This document shows positions 16,507-26,182 of a stretch of DNA of 64,000 nt, piece after piece. Position 1 is the first letter of the stretch. The number at the start of each line of letters is the position of its first letter. This stretch comes from JAUIET01 sp964352475 (GTDB taxonomy: Bacteria; Pseudomonadota; Gammaproteobacteria; Pseudomonadales; JAUIET01), in contig CAYGSL010000017.1 of assembly GCA_964352475.1 (NCBI GenBank), positions 1 through 64,000 of the forward strand, in the 5' to 3' direction. The notes below the pieces were generated by a model, which did no database searches, was not told where the DNA came from, and saw only the letters and a list, made by a program, of their open reading frames with translations. Made by a program: the position numbers and the translations under genes.

Positions 16507-18981
16507 GTGATTAAAGTATTTCGACTCCTTGTAATTAGTTCTCTATTGCTACTCACAGCCTGCAGCAGTGGCGATGGTAATGAGGGAGCATTCATGGAAC
16601 TCCCGCCCGTTGTCATACCCCTGGCTGAAGAAAGTCGCTTTCAGGCTCAGCTACAGCGCACGGAATATGGCATCCCTCACGTCACGGCAGACGACTGGGC
16701 GGGGCTGGGATACGGCCTTGGCTTTGCCTACGCGCAAGACAATTACTGCATTCTGATGCGCGAAATTTTATTCGCCAACGGCCAGTCCAGCCGCTATCTC
16801 GGCGATGCGGGCAACGAACGCTCGGACCTGCTGTACGCCTTGCTGAACGGTGATGAAGCGGCACTTACTGCTGAGTGGTATGACCCACAGCCAGACAATG
16901 TGAAAGAACTGGTGAACGGCTATGTGGCTGGCTACAACCGTTACTTTCGAGATACCGGGGCCAACAACCTCAGTGAAGGCGACGAAGGCTGTCGTGGCGA
17001 AAATTGGGTCAGGGAAATTACTGTAACCGACCTGATGAAATTCCTTAAAAAGCTGTCTCTACAAGGCAGCACGGATAACGGCACCATCCGCCGTATTATC
17101 ACTGATGTGCAGGCACCTACATCCACCGCAACGTCACAGATCCAGGCAGTGCGCCCGCAGCTGGAGCCAATGTTTACCGACATGCACGACCCTTCGGCTG
17201 CCGGCAGTAATGCAATCGCCGTGGGCAGTGATTACAGCCAAACCGGTGCCGGGCTTTTGCTTGGCAACCCACATCAGCCCTGGCAAGGCACAGGCCAGTT
17301 CTATCTGCTGCACCTGACCATTCCCGGTGAGTACGACGCTATGGGCGCCTCACTGCACGGCATTCCCGTGGTAACCATTGGTTTTAACAAAGACATTGCC
17401 TGGACCCACACAGTGAGCTTTGCCAACCGCTTGACCTTATACGAGCTGCAGCTAAACCCTGACAACCCCATGCAGTACCTATACGATGGCGAAATGCGCG
17501 ACATCACTGCAGAGACGGTGAACATCGAGCGATTGAATCCTGACGGCAGCATGAGCACCGTTAGCCAAACCTTCTACAGCTCCCATTTTGGGCTGCTGGT
17601 TGATCTCAGCAGTCAAAATGCGTTGATTGGAGGCTGGCCAATTGGCTTGTCAGGCACAGTGTTTACGGTGAGAGACGCTAACCTGGACAACAACATGGGC
17701 TTGTCGCAATGGATTCAAGCAGGCCAAGCCAGCTCCATGGCCGAGTTTCAAACTGCCCTGCAGGGCATTGCATTTCCCTGGGTGCACACACTGGCCGCAG
17801 ACCGCAATGGCGATGCCTTCTACGGCGACATCTCCAGCATCCCCCATGTAGACCAGGCCAAGCTGGATGATTGCGTGATTGGGCCCTTGGCACCGGTGGT
17901 AACCGCCGTAACTAACAGTTTGATTATTGCCCTGGATGGTACGCGCAGCGCCTGCGAATGGGGCACAGACAGCGATACTCCAGAAGGTCGCAACGTATTC
18001 GGCTACAGCTCGCTGCCAAAAATCTTGACCACTGAATACGTTGCCAACAGCAATAACAGCTATTGGTTGAGTAAAGCCGATGAGCCCATCACCGGTTTGC
18101 CGATAATCATGGGTGCACTGGGTGGAGAAAATGAGCAACAATTTTTGCGCACTCGCATTACCCACCAAATGGTAGCGGAGCGAATGGCAGGCACCGACGG
18201 CATTAGTATGAGTCCAGGTTTTAACCTGGATAACTTGAAAACACTGATGTATTCGAACCGGGTACTCGGTGCAGAGATCGCATTGGATGACGTATTGGCG
18301 GCCTGCCCTTTCGCAGGTGCCGGATTGGCTGCTGACGTGCTCACCAGAGCGAATCAAGCATGCACCATTCTGAGCAGTTGGAACCGACGAACCGACATCG
18401 ACAGTGCTGGTGCCCAGGTATTCACCGAATTCTGGCGCGAGCTGAAACGTGATTTTGATCCCGCTGGCAGTCTGGAAATTGAAAACCAGCAATTATGGAC
18501 CATCAATTTCGACGCAAACGACCCTATCAATACCCCATCCGGGTTCGATCTTGCGCAAAGCGATAACTACCAGCGAATCGCCACCGCTCTGAGCGCTGGA
18601 ATAAGCAATCTTGAACAGGCGAACGTCGATCCAAGCGCGCCGTTCGGCGAAGCGCAATTTGCGCAACGCAATAACGACAGAATTCCTATTCATGGCGGCC
18701 TGGACGATATGGGTGTGTTCGGCGTTATTAAAGGCGGACTGAGTGACGGCGGATATCAAAGCATCAATGGTGGTAACTCCTATATCCAGGCGGTGACATG
18801 GGACGATACCGAATGCCCGCTGGCAGAAGGTGTTCTTGTTCCATCTCAGTCAAACGATCCCGCATCAGCTCATTTCAGTGATCAAACCCAGCTGTACAGC
18901 GACAAGCAATGGATAGTCTTTCCATTCTGCGCTGACGCAGTTGAAGCGCAACTGCTGAGCACCACCGAACTGGAGGAATAA
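16507..18981 (+). CDS. Penicillin-amidase family acylase (Ntn hydrolase), lipoprotein
   Basis: This 824-residue precursor belongs to the penicillin G acylase / N-acyl-homoserine lactone acylase family. It has a lipoprotein signal (lipobox LTAC, C19), an alpha-chain region (RTEYGIPHVTADDWAGLGYG, FAYAQDN), and the self-cleavage site with the catalytic serine in AGSNAIAVG (S234) that would begin the beta chain. LLGNPHQPW and GFNKDIAWTHT follow as in family members. It hydrolyses an amide bond in the envelope; candidates are acyl-homoserine lactones or other N-acyl compounds. The start is GTG at 16507. It overlaps the region just before the AttH-like gene, whose ribosome site lies in its last codons. 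Confidence 0.85.
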   Translation: MIKVFRLLVISSLLLLTACSSGDGNEGAFMELPPVVIPLAEESRFQAQLQRTEYGIPHVTADDWAGLGYGLGFAYAQDNYCILMREILFANGQSSRYLGDAGNERSDLLYALLNGDEAALTAEWYDPQPDNVKELVNGYVAGYNRYFRDTGANNLSEGDEGCRGENWVREITVTDLMKFLKKLSLQGSTDNGTIRRIITDVQAPTSTATSQIQAVRPQLEPMFTDMHDPSAAGSNAIAVGSDYSQTGAGLLLGNPHQPWQGTGQFYLLHLTIPGEYDAMGASLHGIPVVTIGFNKDIAWTHTVSFANRLTLYELQLNPDNPMQYLYDGEMRDITAETVNIERLNPDGSMSTVSQTFYSSHFGLLVDLSSQNALIGGWPIGLSGTVFTVRDANLDNNMGLSQWIQAGQASSMAEFQTALQGIAFPWVHTLAADRNGDAFYGDISSIPHVDQAKLDDCVIGPLAPVVTAVTNSLIIALDGTRSACEWGTDSDTPEGRNVFGYSSLPKILTTEYVANSNNSYWLSKADEPITGLPIIMGALGGENEQQFLRTRITHQMVAERMAGTDGISMSPGFNLDNLKTLMYSNRVLGAEIALDDVLAACPFAGAGLAADVLTRANQACTILSSWNRRTDIDSAGAQVFTEFWRELKRDFDPAGSLEIENQQLWTINFDANDPINTPSGFDLAQSDNYQRIATALSAGISNLEQANVDPSAPFGEAQFAQRNNDRIPIHGGLDDMGVFGVIKGGLSDGGYQSINGGNSYIQAVTWDDTECPLAEGVLVPSQSNDPASAHFSDQTQLYSDKQWIVFPFCADAVEAQLLSTTELEE

Positions 18982-18985
18982 CACC

Positions 18986-20110
18986 ATGCTATCGAAACTG
19001 GATGACTACCCTATTCACCAAACGTCGGAGCCTATAGCGCAAACAGCTTCGTCCGACCGATTCGTATACGATCGCTACTGGTATAACGGTCACGCGAAGG
19101 ATGGTGAATATTATTTTGGCGTAGGGCTTTGCCGCTACGCGAACCTGGGTATTCTCGATTGTGGCTTTAGTCTGGTGATAGATGGCAAACAGTACGCGTT
19201 TCATGGTTCAAGGCGTGCTCCGGATGAACCCAGTTGCTTGCAAATTGGCCCATTTCATATGCAGATCGTCGAACCTATGGGCCAGCACCACCTGGTCATA
19301 GGCCCCAACGAAACAGGCATTGAATGCGACTTACGATTTACCCCGCGTACTTCCTGTATTGAAGAAGGCCATCAAAATTTGCGCAATGCCAGGCACGTGG
19401 TTATGCAAGCCACGCGCTTGGACCAGTTTGGTTTTTGGCACGGTACAATTAAATACGATGGCAAGGAGCTTAAGGTAGACCAACGTAATACCTACGGACT
19501 GAAAGATCGTTCCTGGGGGATTCGCCCGGTTGGTGACGCGTATACAGGTGGCGCGCCTTTAGATGAATATCAGGCCGTGCATTTTATGTGGGCACCCTTG
19601 CATTGGGAAGATCAATGCACACTTGCAGGCTGGTTTGAAGATGGTAACGGCTATCAGTGGCACACCGACCAGGCAATCTTGCCGGCCTATTCGAATGCAC
19701 GCGATGTGCCTGGCGTGGTAGACCCAGACGGCAAAATCTGGCAAGGCATTGTGAACTACAACATCACTAACCATCCCGGTACGCGGCAGGCAAAACATGC
19801 CTCGCTAACAATGCAAGACCGTTCTGGCGAAAGTTTGGAGATAAGCCTGGAACCTTTGCTCCTGTACCGAATGAAAGGCATTGGCTATCAACACCCTGAA
19901 TGGGGTCACGGTAAGTACAAAGGCGAACTCGCGATAGGCGGCGAGAGTTGGAACATTGATGACCTTGACCCCTTGGCGCTGGAAAATATTCATATACAGC
20001 AGGTTGTTCGAGCGCGTTGCGGTGACAAGGTCGGTTGCGGCGTACTTGAGCAAATGCACATTGGGCCACATGCAGCGCTTGGGTTTAAAGATTGGTTTGA
20101 CGGCGCCTGA
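18986..20110 (+). CDS. AttH/CrtC-like lipocalin-fold protein (DUF7064/7065 type)
   Basis: This 374-residue protein is related to the AttH/hydroxyneurosporene-synthase-like double-lipocalin proteins often found in steroid or terpenoid catabolic regions. Landmarks are the N-terminal DRFVYDRYWYNGHAKDG, YYFGVGLCRYANLGILD, the DRSWGIRP block and late HALGFKDW-like ending. GGAGGA precedes the ATG and lies inside the end of the acylase gene, so the two are co-transcribed. A paralogue sits at 38883-40001, with the matching FYDRYYFNVHG, GMGQYPNLGVID and DHSWGVRP segments. No signal peptide is seen. Role unknown; binding or hydration of a hydrophobic substrate is conceivable. Confidence 0.7.
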   Translation: MLSKLDDYPIHQTSEPIAQTASSDRFVYDRYWYNGHAKDGEYYFGVGLCRYANLGILDCGFSLVIDGKQYAFHGSRRAPDEPSCLQIGPFHMQIVEPMGQHHLVIGPNETGIECDLRFTPRTSCIEEGHQNLRNARHVVMQATRLDQFGFWHGTIKYDGKELKVDQRNTYGLKDRSWGIRPVGDAYTGGAPLDEYQAVHFMWAPLHWEDQCTLAGWFEDGNGYQWHTDQAILPAYSNARDVPGVVDPDGKIWQGIVNYNITNHPGTRQAKHASLTMQDRSGESLEISLEPLLLYRMKGIGYQHPEWGHGKYKGELAIGGESWNIDDLDPLALENIHIQQVVRARCGDKVGCGVLEQMHIGPHAALGFKDWFDGA

Positions 20111-20113
20111 GGG

Positions 20114-21361
20114 TTAAAAATGATAGGTCAAATCCAGTTGCAAAACATCGTCATCACGTACGCTTGCAAATGGATGATCGTCATCAATGGATGAAAATAA
20201 CCTGGCCTCAATGCTGATCACCCAATTGTCGCTAAGGCGACGACTGCCTTCCACTATACAAAAGTTCGCAGCACTGTCCATATCCAGAGAGCAACCTGCC
20301 AGCAATTCGGAACTCTGGACATCATTGAATGCAAACCGCCCTGCCAGAAACACATCGTTGTCTGGTCCGCTAACACTAATTGGCTGTGTTGGCGACATTG
20401 CGAGCTCGGCGTTTCGATCGTCATATAGATACTCTACCAAAACTCCTATGTCGGCATCGCCGCCGAACACCGAATAAAACGAGTATTCGAAACCAAAAGT
20501 GCTGGCAAAAAATTCATTACCCTGGCCCGATCGATGAATGCCTTCAAACTTCCAAAGCCAGGCGCCAAGCGTTGCCTGCACGTCAATGCCCACTTGATCA
20601 ATTTGCTCATACAACGGCCTTAGGCGAATTGGCGCATCAACGGCTTCGATTGGATTCTGGAAATCAGACCACAACAACAAACGCGGTTCGCGGCTGGTGC
20701 CTCTGAAATACGACAAACCCACATCCCAGTCTCCGAATACTTGCGACCAGCGGAATGCGAGATCGGTATGCAGCTGCTCAGCAGAAGATTCATAAATTGC
20801 ATCGTCCGCGGCAATTGGAATTCCCGAAAAACGCCCTTTCGGCCCAGGAAACGTTCGCTCTCTAAAACCCGGCAACAAATAGGCGTCCACAGTGCCCCAA
20901 TCGCGAATGAGGCGAAGCATTGCCATCGGCTGGCCCAGCTTGTCCTCGCCGTCCAGGTTTTCAACGGCGTCAGTTTGATTGATAACATCAACCAAATGTT
21001 GTGACTCGGTAACGCCCCAAAACACGGTGCTTAGACCTAGCTTAAACTCCCAATCATCCGCTGCCCGTCGCCATACAAGCTCGCGTATATCCGCATGAGT
21101 GCGTTCGGGGTCATGCTGATCAACGCGCACGAACGGCTCGAAGATCAACGAATCTCTGCGCTCATTCCATTCCGTGTAGTACTCAGGCAATAGGTAGCCG
21201 GACGCGCTAAAGCCATTAAACTGCTGGCTAAATTGCGGGGACTGCAGAAAGTAGCGCGCTTCCACTCCGGCTTCGCCTGTCCATTCGTTCGCTAGCGAAG
21301 AGTTGGGCAAAAACAGACCAATGGCCAGGCAATATGCGAGCTTCACGGCCTTATCATTCAC
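20114..21361 (-). CDS. Outer-membrane beta-barrel (porin-like) protein
   Basis: From the GTG at 21361 the product is 415 residues with a signal peptide (VKLAYCLAIGLFLPNSSLAN, cleaved near residue 25). The mature sequence alternates aromatic and polar residues, with many short strand-like segments (GFEYSFYSVFG, LLVEYLYDD-type), and it ends in DLTYHF, a terminal phenylalanine typical of outer-membrane barrels. A longer reading starting with TTG at 21430 would overlap the start of the divergent MAPEG gene and puts foreign-looking sequence before the signal peptide. The family is unclear; the cargo is unknown. It converges on the AttH-like gene with 3 bp between stops. Confidence 0.65.
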   Translation of the reverse strand: MNDKAVKLAYCLAIGLFLPNSSLANEWTGEAGVEARYFLQSPQFSQQFNGFSASGYLLPEYYTEWNERRDSLIFEPFVRVDQHDPERTHADIRELVWRRAADDWEFKLGLSTVFWGVTESQHLVDVINQTDAVENLDGEDKLGQPMAMLRLIRDWGTVDAYLLPGFRERTFPGPKGRFSGIPIAADDAIYESSAEQLHTDLAFRWSQVFGDWDVGLSYFRGTSREPRLLLWSDFQNPIEAVDAPIRLRPLYEQIDQVGIDVQATLGAWLWKFEGIHRSGQGNEFFASTFGFEYSFYSVFGGDADIGVLVEYLYDDRNAELAMSPTQPISVSGPDNDVFLAGRFAFNDVQSSELLAGCSLDMDSAANFCIVEGSRRLSDNWVISIEARLFSSIDDDHPFASVRDDDVLQLDLTYHF

Positions 21362-21421
21362 AGAAAGCCACCAAAATGGTAATATGCACAACAAATAATA
21401 AGCTGAGGAGTCACCAACACC

Positions 21422-21835
21422 GTGCAACAAACAGCCATATTTACCCCGTTTCTCGGCATGTTGTTATTAACGTTTCTGGTCTGGGTGTACATGTATGTCA
21501 AACGCCTTGCCTACCTTACCAGCGAAAACATTGATGCCCAGGAGCTGAGCACACCAGACAAGCTGGTTAAGATCATTCCTGAGCATGTTAATAACCCCGC
21601 GAACAACCTGAAAAATCTCTTCGAACTGCCCGTGTTGTTTTACGCGATTTGCTTGTATTTGTACGTTACCCAACAAGTAGATACAGGTTATTTATACGCC
21701 GCTTATGTGTTTTTCGTGTTTCGCGCTATTCACAGCATAGTGCAATGCACGTTCAACAAAGTAATGGTTCGCTTCAGCGTGTATTCAATTTCTGCGATTG
21801 CACTTTGGTTTATGGTACTTCGCGCTGCGATCTAA
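21422..21835 (+). CDS. MAPEG family membrane protein
   Basis: This 137-residue integral membrane protein has four hydrophobic helices. The central ELPVLFYAICLYLYVT and the FRAIHSIVQCTFNKVMVRF segment are typical of the MAPEG superfamily (membrane-associated proteins in eicosanoid and glutathione metabolism), here probably a small bacterial glutathione-transferase-like member. The start is GTG at 21422 with AGGAG eleven bases before it. It lies next to, and convergent with, the glutathione-dependent formaldehyde genes, which fits a thiol-related role, but activity is unproven. Confidence 0.75.
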   Translation: MQQTAIFTPFLGMLLLTFLVWVYMYVKRLAYLTSENIDAQELSTPDKLVKIIPEHVNNPANNLKNLFELPVLFYAICLYLYVTQQVDTGYLYAAYVFFVFRAIHSIVQCTFNKVMVRFSVYSISAIALWFMVLRAAI

Positions 21836-21856
21836 AACCTTGCTTTAGTACCTGAC

Positions 21857-22717
21857 TCATAGCTCCACATCAGCAACACCCAGGTGTTGCGCGTGAAATT
21901 GCATGTGCTGCTGAATAAAACTGGCGATGAAAAAATAGCTGTGGTCATAACCAGGCTGCATGCGGATACGCATCGGGTAGTCACTTTGCTGCGACGCAGC
22001 AACAAGCATCGGCGTATTTAACTGCTCTTCCAGAAAATTATCGGCGTCTCCCTGATCTACCAGTACAGGTAAGCGGTCCTCAGCCCGGGCCTTAGCCACC
22101 AACTCCACTGCGTCATATTCTTGCCAACTGTCTCTGTCATTACCAATGTAATTGCCCAGCGCTTTCTCACCCCATGGGCAATTGATAGGCGAGCAAATTG
22201 GGGAAAAAGCAGAAACTGATTGATATTGCGCTGGGTTTTTTAGCGCAATAGTCAGCGCGCCATGGCCGCCCATGGAATGACCTGAGATTGCGCAGCGGCC
22301 ATGGTCCAGCCCCATGTCGCCAGACAACAGTGCAGGCAATTCCTCCCGCACATAATCGTACATTTGATAATGTTCTTTCCACGGAGACTGGGTAGCGTTC
22401 ACATAGAAGCCCGCACCGAGACCGAAGTCATACGCTGCCTCCGAATCGTCCGCAACACCTTCGCCGCGTGGACTGGTATCCGGACAAACAATTGCTATAC
22501 CATAGCGCGCAGCAAATTGTTGCGCACCCGCCTTCTGCACAAAATTCTCGTCTGTGCAGGTAAGCCCTGACAGCCAATAAAGCACCGGAACGCTTCCTTC
22601 TTTGATTTGCGGTGGCAGATACACCGCAAATTGCATATCGCAATTCAAGCTATGTGAGTAGTGTTGATAGCGACGTTGTTCGCCGTCAAACATTTTGTTC
22701 GTTGAGATCTGCTCCAT
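21857..22717 (-). CDS. fghA: S-formylglutathione hydrolase
   Basis: This 286-residue alpha/beta hydrolase cleaves S-formylglutathione to formate and glutathione in the last step of glutathione-dependent formaldehyde removal. It has the nucleophile elbow GHSMGG (S148), the LYWLSGLTCTDENF segment typical of the family, and the C-terminal histidine in YDHSYFF. The start overlaps the stop of frmA by one base, so both are translated from one message. Length matches the esterase-D family. Cytosolic. Confidence 0.93.
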   Translation of the reverse strand: MEQISTNKMFDGEQRRYQHYSHSLNCDMQFAVYLPPQIKEGSVPVLYWLSGLTCTDENFVQKAGAQQFAARYGIAIVCPDTSPRGEGVADDSEAAYDFGLGAGFYVNATQSPWKEHYQMYDYVREELPALLSGDMGLDHGRCAISGHSMGGHGALTIALKNPAQYQSVSAFSPICSPINCPWGEKALGNYIGNDRDSWQEYDAVELVAKARAEDRLPVLVDQGDADNFLEEQLNTPMLVAASQQSDYPMRIRMQPGYDHSYFFIASFIQQHMQFHAQHLGVADVEL

Positions 22718-23826
22718 CAGTCGTACATCACTACTGATCGAATACTCTCACCAGAATGCATCAGATCAAATGCGGAATTGATCTCGCTTAACGGCATGGT
22801 GTGCGTAATCAGGTCATCAATATTTATTTTTCCTTCCATGTACCAGTCGACAATCGTTGGTACGTCGGTTCGGCCCCGTGCACCGCCGAATGCCGTACCG
22901 CGCCATGACCTGCCGGTCACCAGTTGAAACGGTCGGGTTGCAATTTCCTGACCGGCACCGGCAACACCAATGATGCAGCTCTCACCCCAGCCTTTGTGAC
23001 AACACTCAAGCGCCTGGCGCATGGTATTCACGTTACCTATGCACTCAAAGCTGTAATCAACACCACCATCCGTCATGTCCACCAACTCGGCCACTACGTC
23101 ATCATGATCCTTGGCGTTAACAAAATCGGTCATACCAAACTTTTTAGCCAACTCCACTTTGGAAGGATTAATATCAACACCAATAATTCGCCGTGCTCCT
23201 ACCAATTGAGCGCCCTGAATCACATTCAAGCCAATACCGCCCAGGCCAAAAACTGCAACCGTGCTACCTGGCTCTACTTTCATTGTGAATGCCACAGCAC
23301 CTATGCCGGTGGTTACACCGCAGCCTATGTAACAAATCTTGTCGAACGGTGCATCACTGCGAACTTTGGCCAGCGCTATTTCAGGCATAACCGTGTAATT
23401 GGAAAACGTTGAGCAGCCCATGTAATGAAATACCGGCTTACCATCTACGGTGAAGCGACTGGAGCCATCTGGCATCACACCTTGGCCTTGAGTACTGCGA
23501 ATTGCCTGGCACAGGTTGGTTTTTGGATGCAAACAGAAATCACACTCGCGACATTCAGGTGTATACAACGGGATGACGTGATCACCCGGTTTAAGGGAAG
23601 TAACACCAGCGCCAACCTCTTGCACTATGCCAGCCCCTTCATGGCCGAGAATTGCCGGGAAAATTCCTTCAGGATCATCGCCAGAAAGTGTAAAGGCATC
23701 GGTGTGGCATACGCCCGTGGCCTTTATTTCAACCAGCACCTCGCCAGCTCTTGGCCCATCAAGCTCGGCATCAACAATCTCAAGTGGTTTGCCGGCCTCA
23801 AATGCAACAGCAGCTTTGGTTCTCAT
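22717..23826 (-). CDS. frmA: S-(hydroxymethyl)glutathione dehydrogenase (class III alcohol dehydrogenase)
   Basis: This 369-residue zinc- and NAD-dependent enzyme oxidises the spontaneous formaldehyde-glutathione adduct to S-formylglutathione. Catalytic zinc ligands are C40, H62 and E63 (GVCHTD, GHEGAG) with a later Cys; structural zinc ligands are C92, C95, C98 and C106 (CRECDFC...C). The Rossmann motif GLGGIG is present, and the ending IRSVVMYD fits the class III family. GGGAG precedes the ATG. It is co-transcribed with fghA (one-base overlap) and probably with the 164-residue hypothetical gene upstream. No FrmR-type regulator is nearby. Confidence 0.94.
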   Translation of the reverse strand: MRTKAAVAFEAGKPLEIVDAELDGPRAGEVLVEIKATGVCHTDAFTLSGDDPEGIFPAILGHEGAGIVQEVGAGVTSLKPGDHVIPLYTPECRECDFCLHPKTNLCQAIRSTQGQGVMPDGSSRFTVDGKPVFHYMGCSTFSNYTVMPEIALAKVRSDAPFDKICYIGCGVTTGIGAVAFTMKVEPGSTVAVFGLGGIGLNVIQGAQLVGARRIIGVDINPSKVELAKKFGMTDFVNAKDHDDVVAELVDMTDGGVDYSFECIGNVNTMRQALECCHKGWGESCIIGVAGAGQEIATRPFQLVTGRSWRGTAFGGARGRTDVPTIVDWYMEGKINIDDLITHTMPLSEINSAFDLMHSGESIRSVVMYD

Positions 23827-23854
23827 GGTGTTCTCCCATTCATTATTAGTGTGG

Positions 23855-24349
23855 TTATGTTAACGAGTCGGACTCGGCATTATCAACTCGAAACTGCTCA
23901 GGGTCGAGATACAGCAAACGGAACTCCAGTTGCCCCGGAGCCGTGGCCGCCCAACCCAAAATTAGCGCATTCACTTGATTCTCAGAAGAATGCAGGACAG
24001 GCATTTTGAAAACAGAGGTTACCCCACCCTGCTCGGCCAGCACCTCCAGCGGTTCATCATTTTCCAATGCCGTAGCGAAGCGCTTAAGCAACAAGCGGAG
24101 TTGCTCTCGAAAATGTGAAAAGCTGATTTTCCCGCAGTATTCATCGCAGTTCATTGACAGAAAAACGTCGATCGTCGACTTGTCGTCCATCACCACGCGC
24201 GAAAGTCCAACACGTTTGCTGTCACAGAGTTCCAGGAAACTGCGTTTGGCGTCTGTGCGATTGGCTTCAAAGAACGCCTTGGCGAGCAAATTAGCGCCCA
24301 TAATCATGAAGTTCTTGTTGGGTATGGAATGCTCTTCGGTACCGCTCAT
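23855..24349 (-). CDS. Hypothetical protein upstream of frmA
   Basis: This soluble protein has 164 residues if started at the ATG at 24349 (MSGTEEHSIPNKNF); a 16-residue longer reading is possible. No signal peptide or membrane segment is seen. It has two cysteines around NCDEYCGKISF, and a mixed alpha/beta composition. I do not recognise the family. It lies 28 bp upstream of frmA on the same strand, so it may be the first gene of the formaldehyde operon or just share a transcript. Antisense frames over it are shadows. Confidence 0.6.
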   Translation of the reverse strand: MSGTEEHSIPNKNFMIMGANLLAKAFFEANRTDAKRSFLELCDSKRVGLSRVVMDDKSTIDVFLSMNCDEYCGKISFSHFREQLRLLLKRFATALENDEPLEVLAEQGGVTSVFKMPVLHSSENQVNALILGWAATAPGQLEFRLLYLDPEQFRVDNAESDSLT

Positions 24350-24606
24350 TAAGGTGCTGCCGTTCAGGAAATGGGCGATTATACCCGCAGAATGCAAATT
24401 GTTCAGCGACTATTCAGTGATGCTGTACCAGACTGTTCCACAACCGCAAAAGCAGGGTCAGGAATGTGATGCAGTTGACATACGCAGCCGATACCGTCGA
24501 GTCGGCTAACAGCTTCCATATTGCTGGCTACAATGTAATCATGGGCAAGTGGCTGGCTGCAATTCGGTCCGGCCAGCCCGGTTATTCAGTTCATTGAGAG
24601 TATGCA

Positions 24607-26163
24607 GTGATACGACCCATCTTAAGTAGAAAGTTATTCGCACTTGGCCTGGTCGCAGGTTTGAGCTCATGTGGCGGCAGTGGTGGTGGCGGTACAACTC
24701 AGCCTCCTGTCACAGGCGATCAATTCCAACCTGGCGTATTTGAGGCTTCTTCAGCTTTTTTTAACCAATGCGCAAGCCCGGTACCTGCAGGTCAAAACAC
24801 CCAGACCAATGCTGCCTATGGCAGCGGCAGCACCACAGCCCAGAATAATTGGCTACGTTCATGGAGTAATGAGTTATACCTCTGGTACGACGAGATTGAG
24901 GACCAAAACCCTGCGAATTTCACTACCGAAGAGTACTTCGAGCTGATGAAGACTGACGCGCTTACGGCCAGCGGTAATCCTCGCGATCAGTTTCACTTTT
25001 CAATCCCGACGCCGGAATGGTTAGAGTCGTCAGAGTCTGGTGTTGTTGCAGGTTATGGCGCTCAATTTGCGTTACTTTCAACAACACCGCCCAGAGAAGC
25101 GGCCATAGCGTATGTTGAACCAGGCACTCCGGCAGCAGCTGCCGGCCTGGCTCGCGGCGCGAGAATTCTAAGCGTAGACGGCGTTGATCTCATTAACAGC
25201 AACGACACTGATACACTCAATGGCGGTTTGTTTCCTACCTCTAATGGAGAAACACACACCTTTGAGGTGCAAGATTTGGGCTCAGGCACTACTCGCTCGG
25301 TAATGCTTACCTCAGCTGAAATCACTACCACACCGGTTCAAAATGTGTCGGTTATCAATACCGGCACAGGGCCGGTCGGATACCTTACCTTCAACGATCA
25401 TATTCGTCCTGCGGAAGATCAGCTGATTGCAGCAATCAATCAACTGGCAGCCGCGAATATAACTGACCTTGTGCTGGATGTGCGCTATAACGGTGGTGGC
25501 TTCCTGTTCATTGCCAGTCAATTGGCGTATATGATCGCCGGTAACGCCGCGACCAGTGGGCGCGCTTTTGAAAACCTCTCGTTTAACGACAAACACCCCG
25601 ATACCGACCCGGTCACCGGCGACCCGCTTGAACCTATTCCGTTTTACAACATCTCAACAAATGATGCGTCACTCCCTAGTCTGAATTTACCAAGAGTGTT
25701 TGTTTTGACCGGCAGTTCAACTTGTTCAGCAAGCGAGTCCATTATTAATGGCCTCGAAGGTGTTGGCGTTCAAGTCATTCAAATTGGCAGCACCACCTGC
25801 GGCAAACCTTACGGTTTTTACCCCACTGATAACTGCGCGACCACTTACTTCAGTATTCAGTTTCGCGGTGAAAATAATGCCGGCTTTGGCGATTATCCTG
25901 ATGGCTTTTCCCCGCAGAATGCCACCGAGGCAGGCAGCGTGAGCTTACCCGGGTGCGCTGTAGGTGATGACTTCAATGCAGAACTTGGTGATGCGGCCGA
26001 AGCTCGGCTTGCCGCCGCTTTGGAATACAGAAGCAGTGGTTCCTGCCCAACCGCCAGTGCGGTCAGCGATGGTTCTTCGCCAGCGCGAGCCGGCGCCACA
26101 TTGCAAGGCCCAATGAACGTGAAGACACCAAAGCCAGCATGGCTTGAAAACCGCCTGATGTAA
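24607..26163 (+). CDS. S41 family C-terminal processing peptidase with PDZ domain, lipoprotein
   Basis: This 518-residue envelope protease starts with a lipoprotein signal (SSC, C22) and a Gly-rich linker. A PDZ-like domain lies around 150-220 (VEPGTPAAAAGLARGARILSV), followed by the S41 catalytic domain. NITDLVLDVRYNGGG is the conserved strand, the nucleophile is S376 in CSASES, and the general base lysine is K400 in CGKPYGF. The start is GTG at 24607. It cleaves proteins at or near C-termini in the periplasm; the target is unknown. It stands alone, convergent with the LLM gene 19 bases away. Confidence 0.85.
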   Translation: MIRPILSRKLFALGLVAGLSSCGGSGGGGTTQPPVTGDQFQPGVFEASSAFFNQCASPVPAGQNTQTNAAYGSGSTTAQNNWLRSWSNELYLWYDEIEDQNPANFTTEEYFELMKTDALTASGNPRDQFHFSIPTPEWLESSESGVVAGYGAQFALLSTTPPREAAIAYVEPGTPAAAAGLARGARILSVDGVDLINSNDTDTLNGGLFPTSNGETHTFEVQDLGSGTTRSVMLTSAEITTTPVQNVSVINTGTGPVGYLTFNDHIRPAEDQLIAAINQLAAANITDLVLDVRYNGGGFLFIASQLAYMIAGNAATSGRAFENLSFNDKHPDTDPVTGDPLEPIPFYNISTNDASLPSLNLPRVFVLTGSSTCSASESIINGLEGVGVQVIQIGSTTCGKPYGFYPTDNCATTYFSIQFRGENNAGFGDYPDGFSPQNATEAGSVSLPGCAVGDDFNAELGDAAEARLAAALEYRSSGSCPTASAVSDGSSPARAGATLQGPMNVKTPKPAWLENRLM

Positions 26164-26182
26164 GCTGTCCGCTGCGCATGAC

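Noticed and set aside
17650..18492. 280-residue minus-strand open frame inside the acylase gene
   Set aside because: It lies antisense to a well-supported Ntn-hydrolase gene and has no family features; composition is that of a reverse-strand shadow.
23425..24009. 194-residue plus-strand open frame over frmA
   Set aside because: Shadow of frmA and its upstream gene; no recognisable domain.
24006..24509. 167-residue plus-strand open frame over the gene upstream of frmA
   Set aside because: Antisense and basic in composition; the minus-strand frame reads into the frmA operon and has better sequence character.
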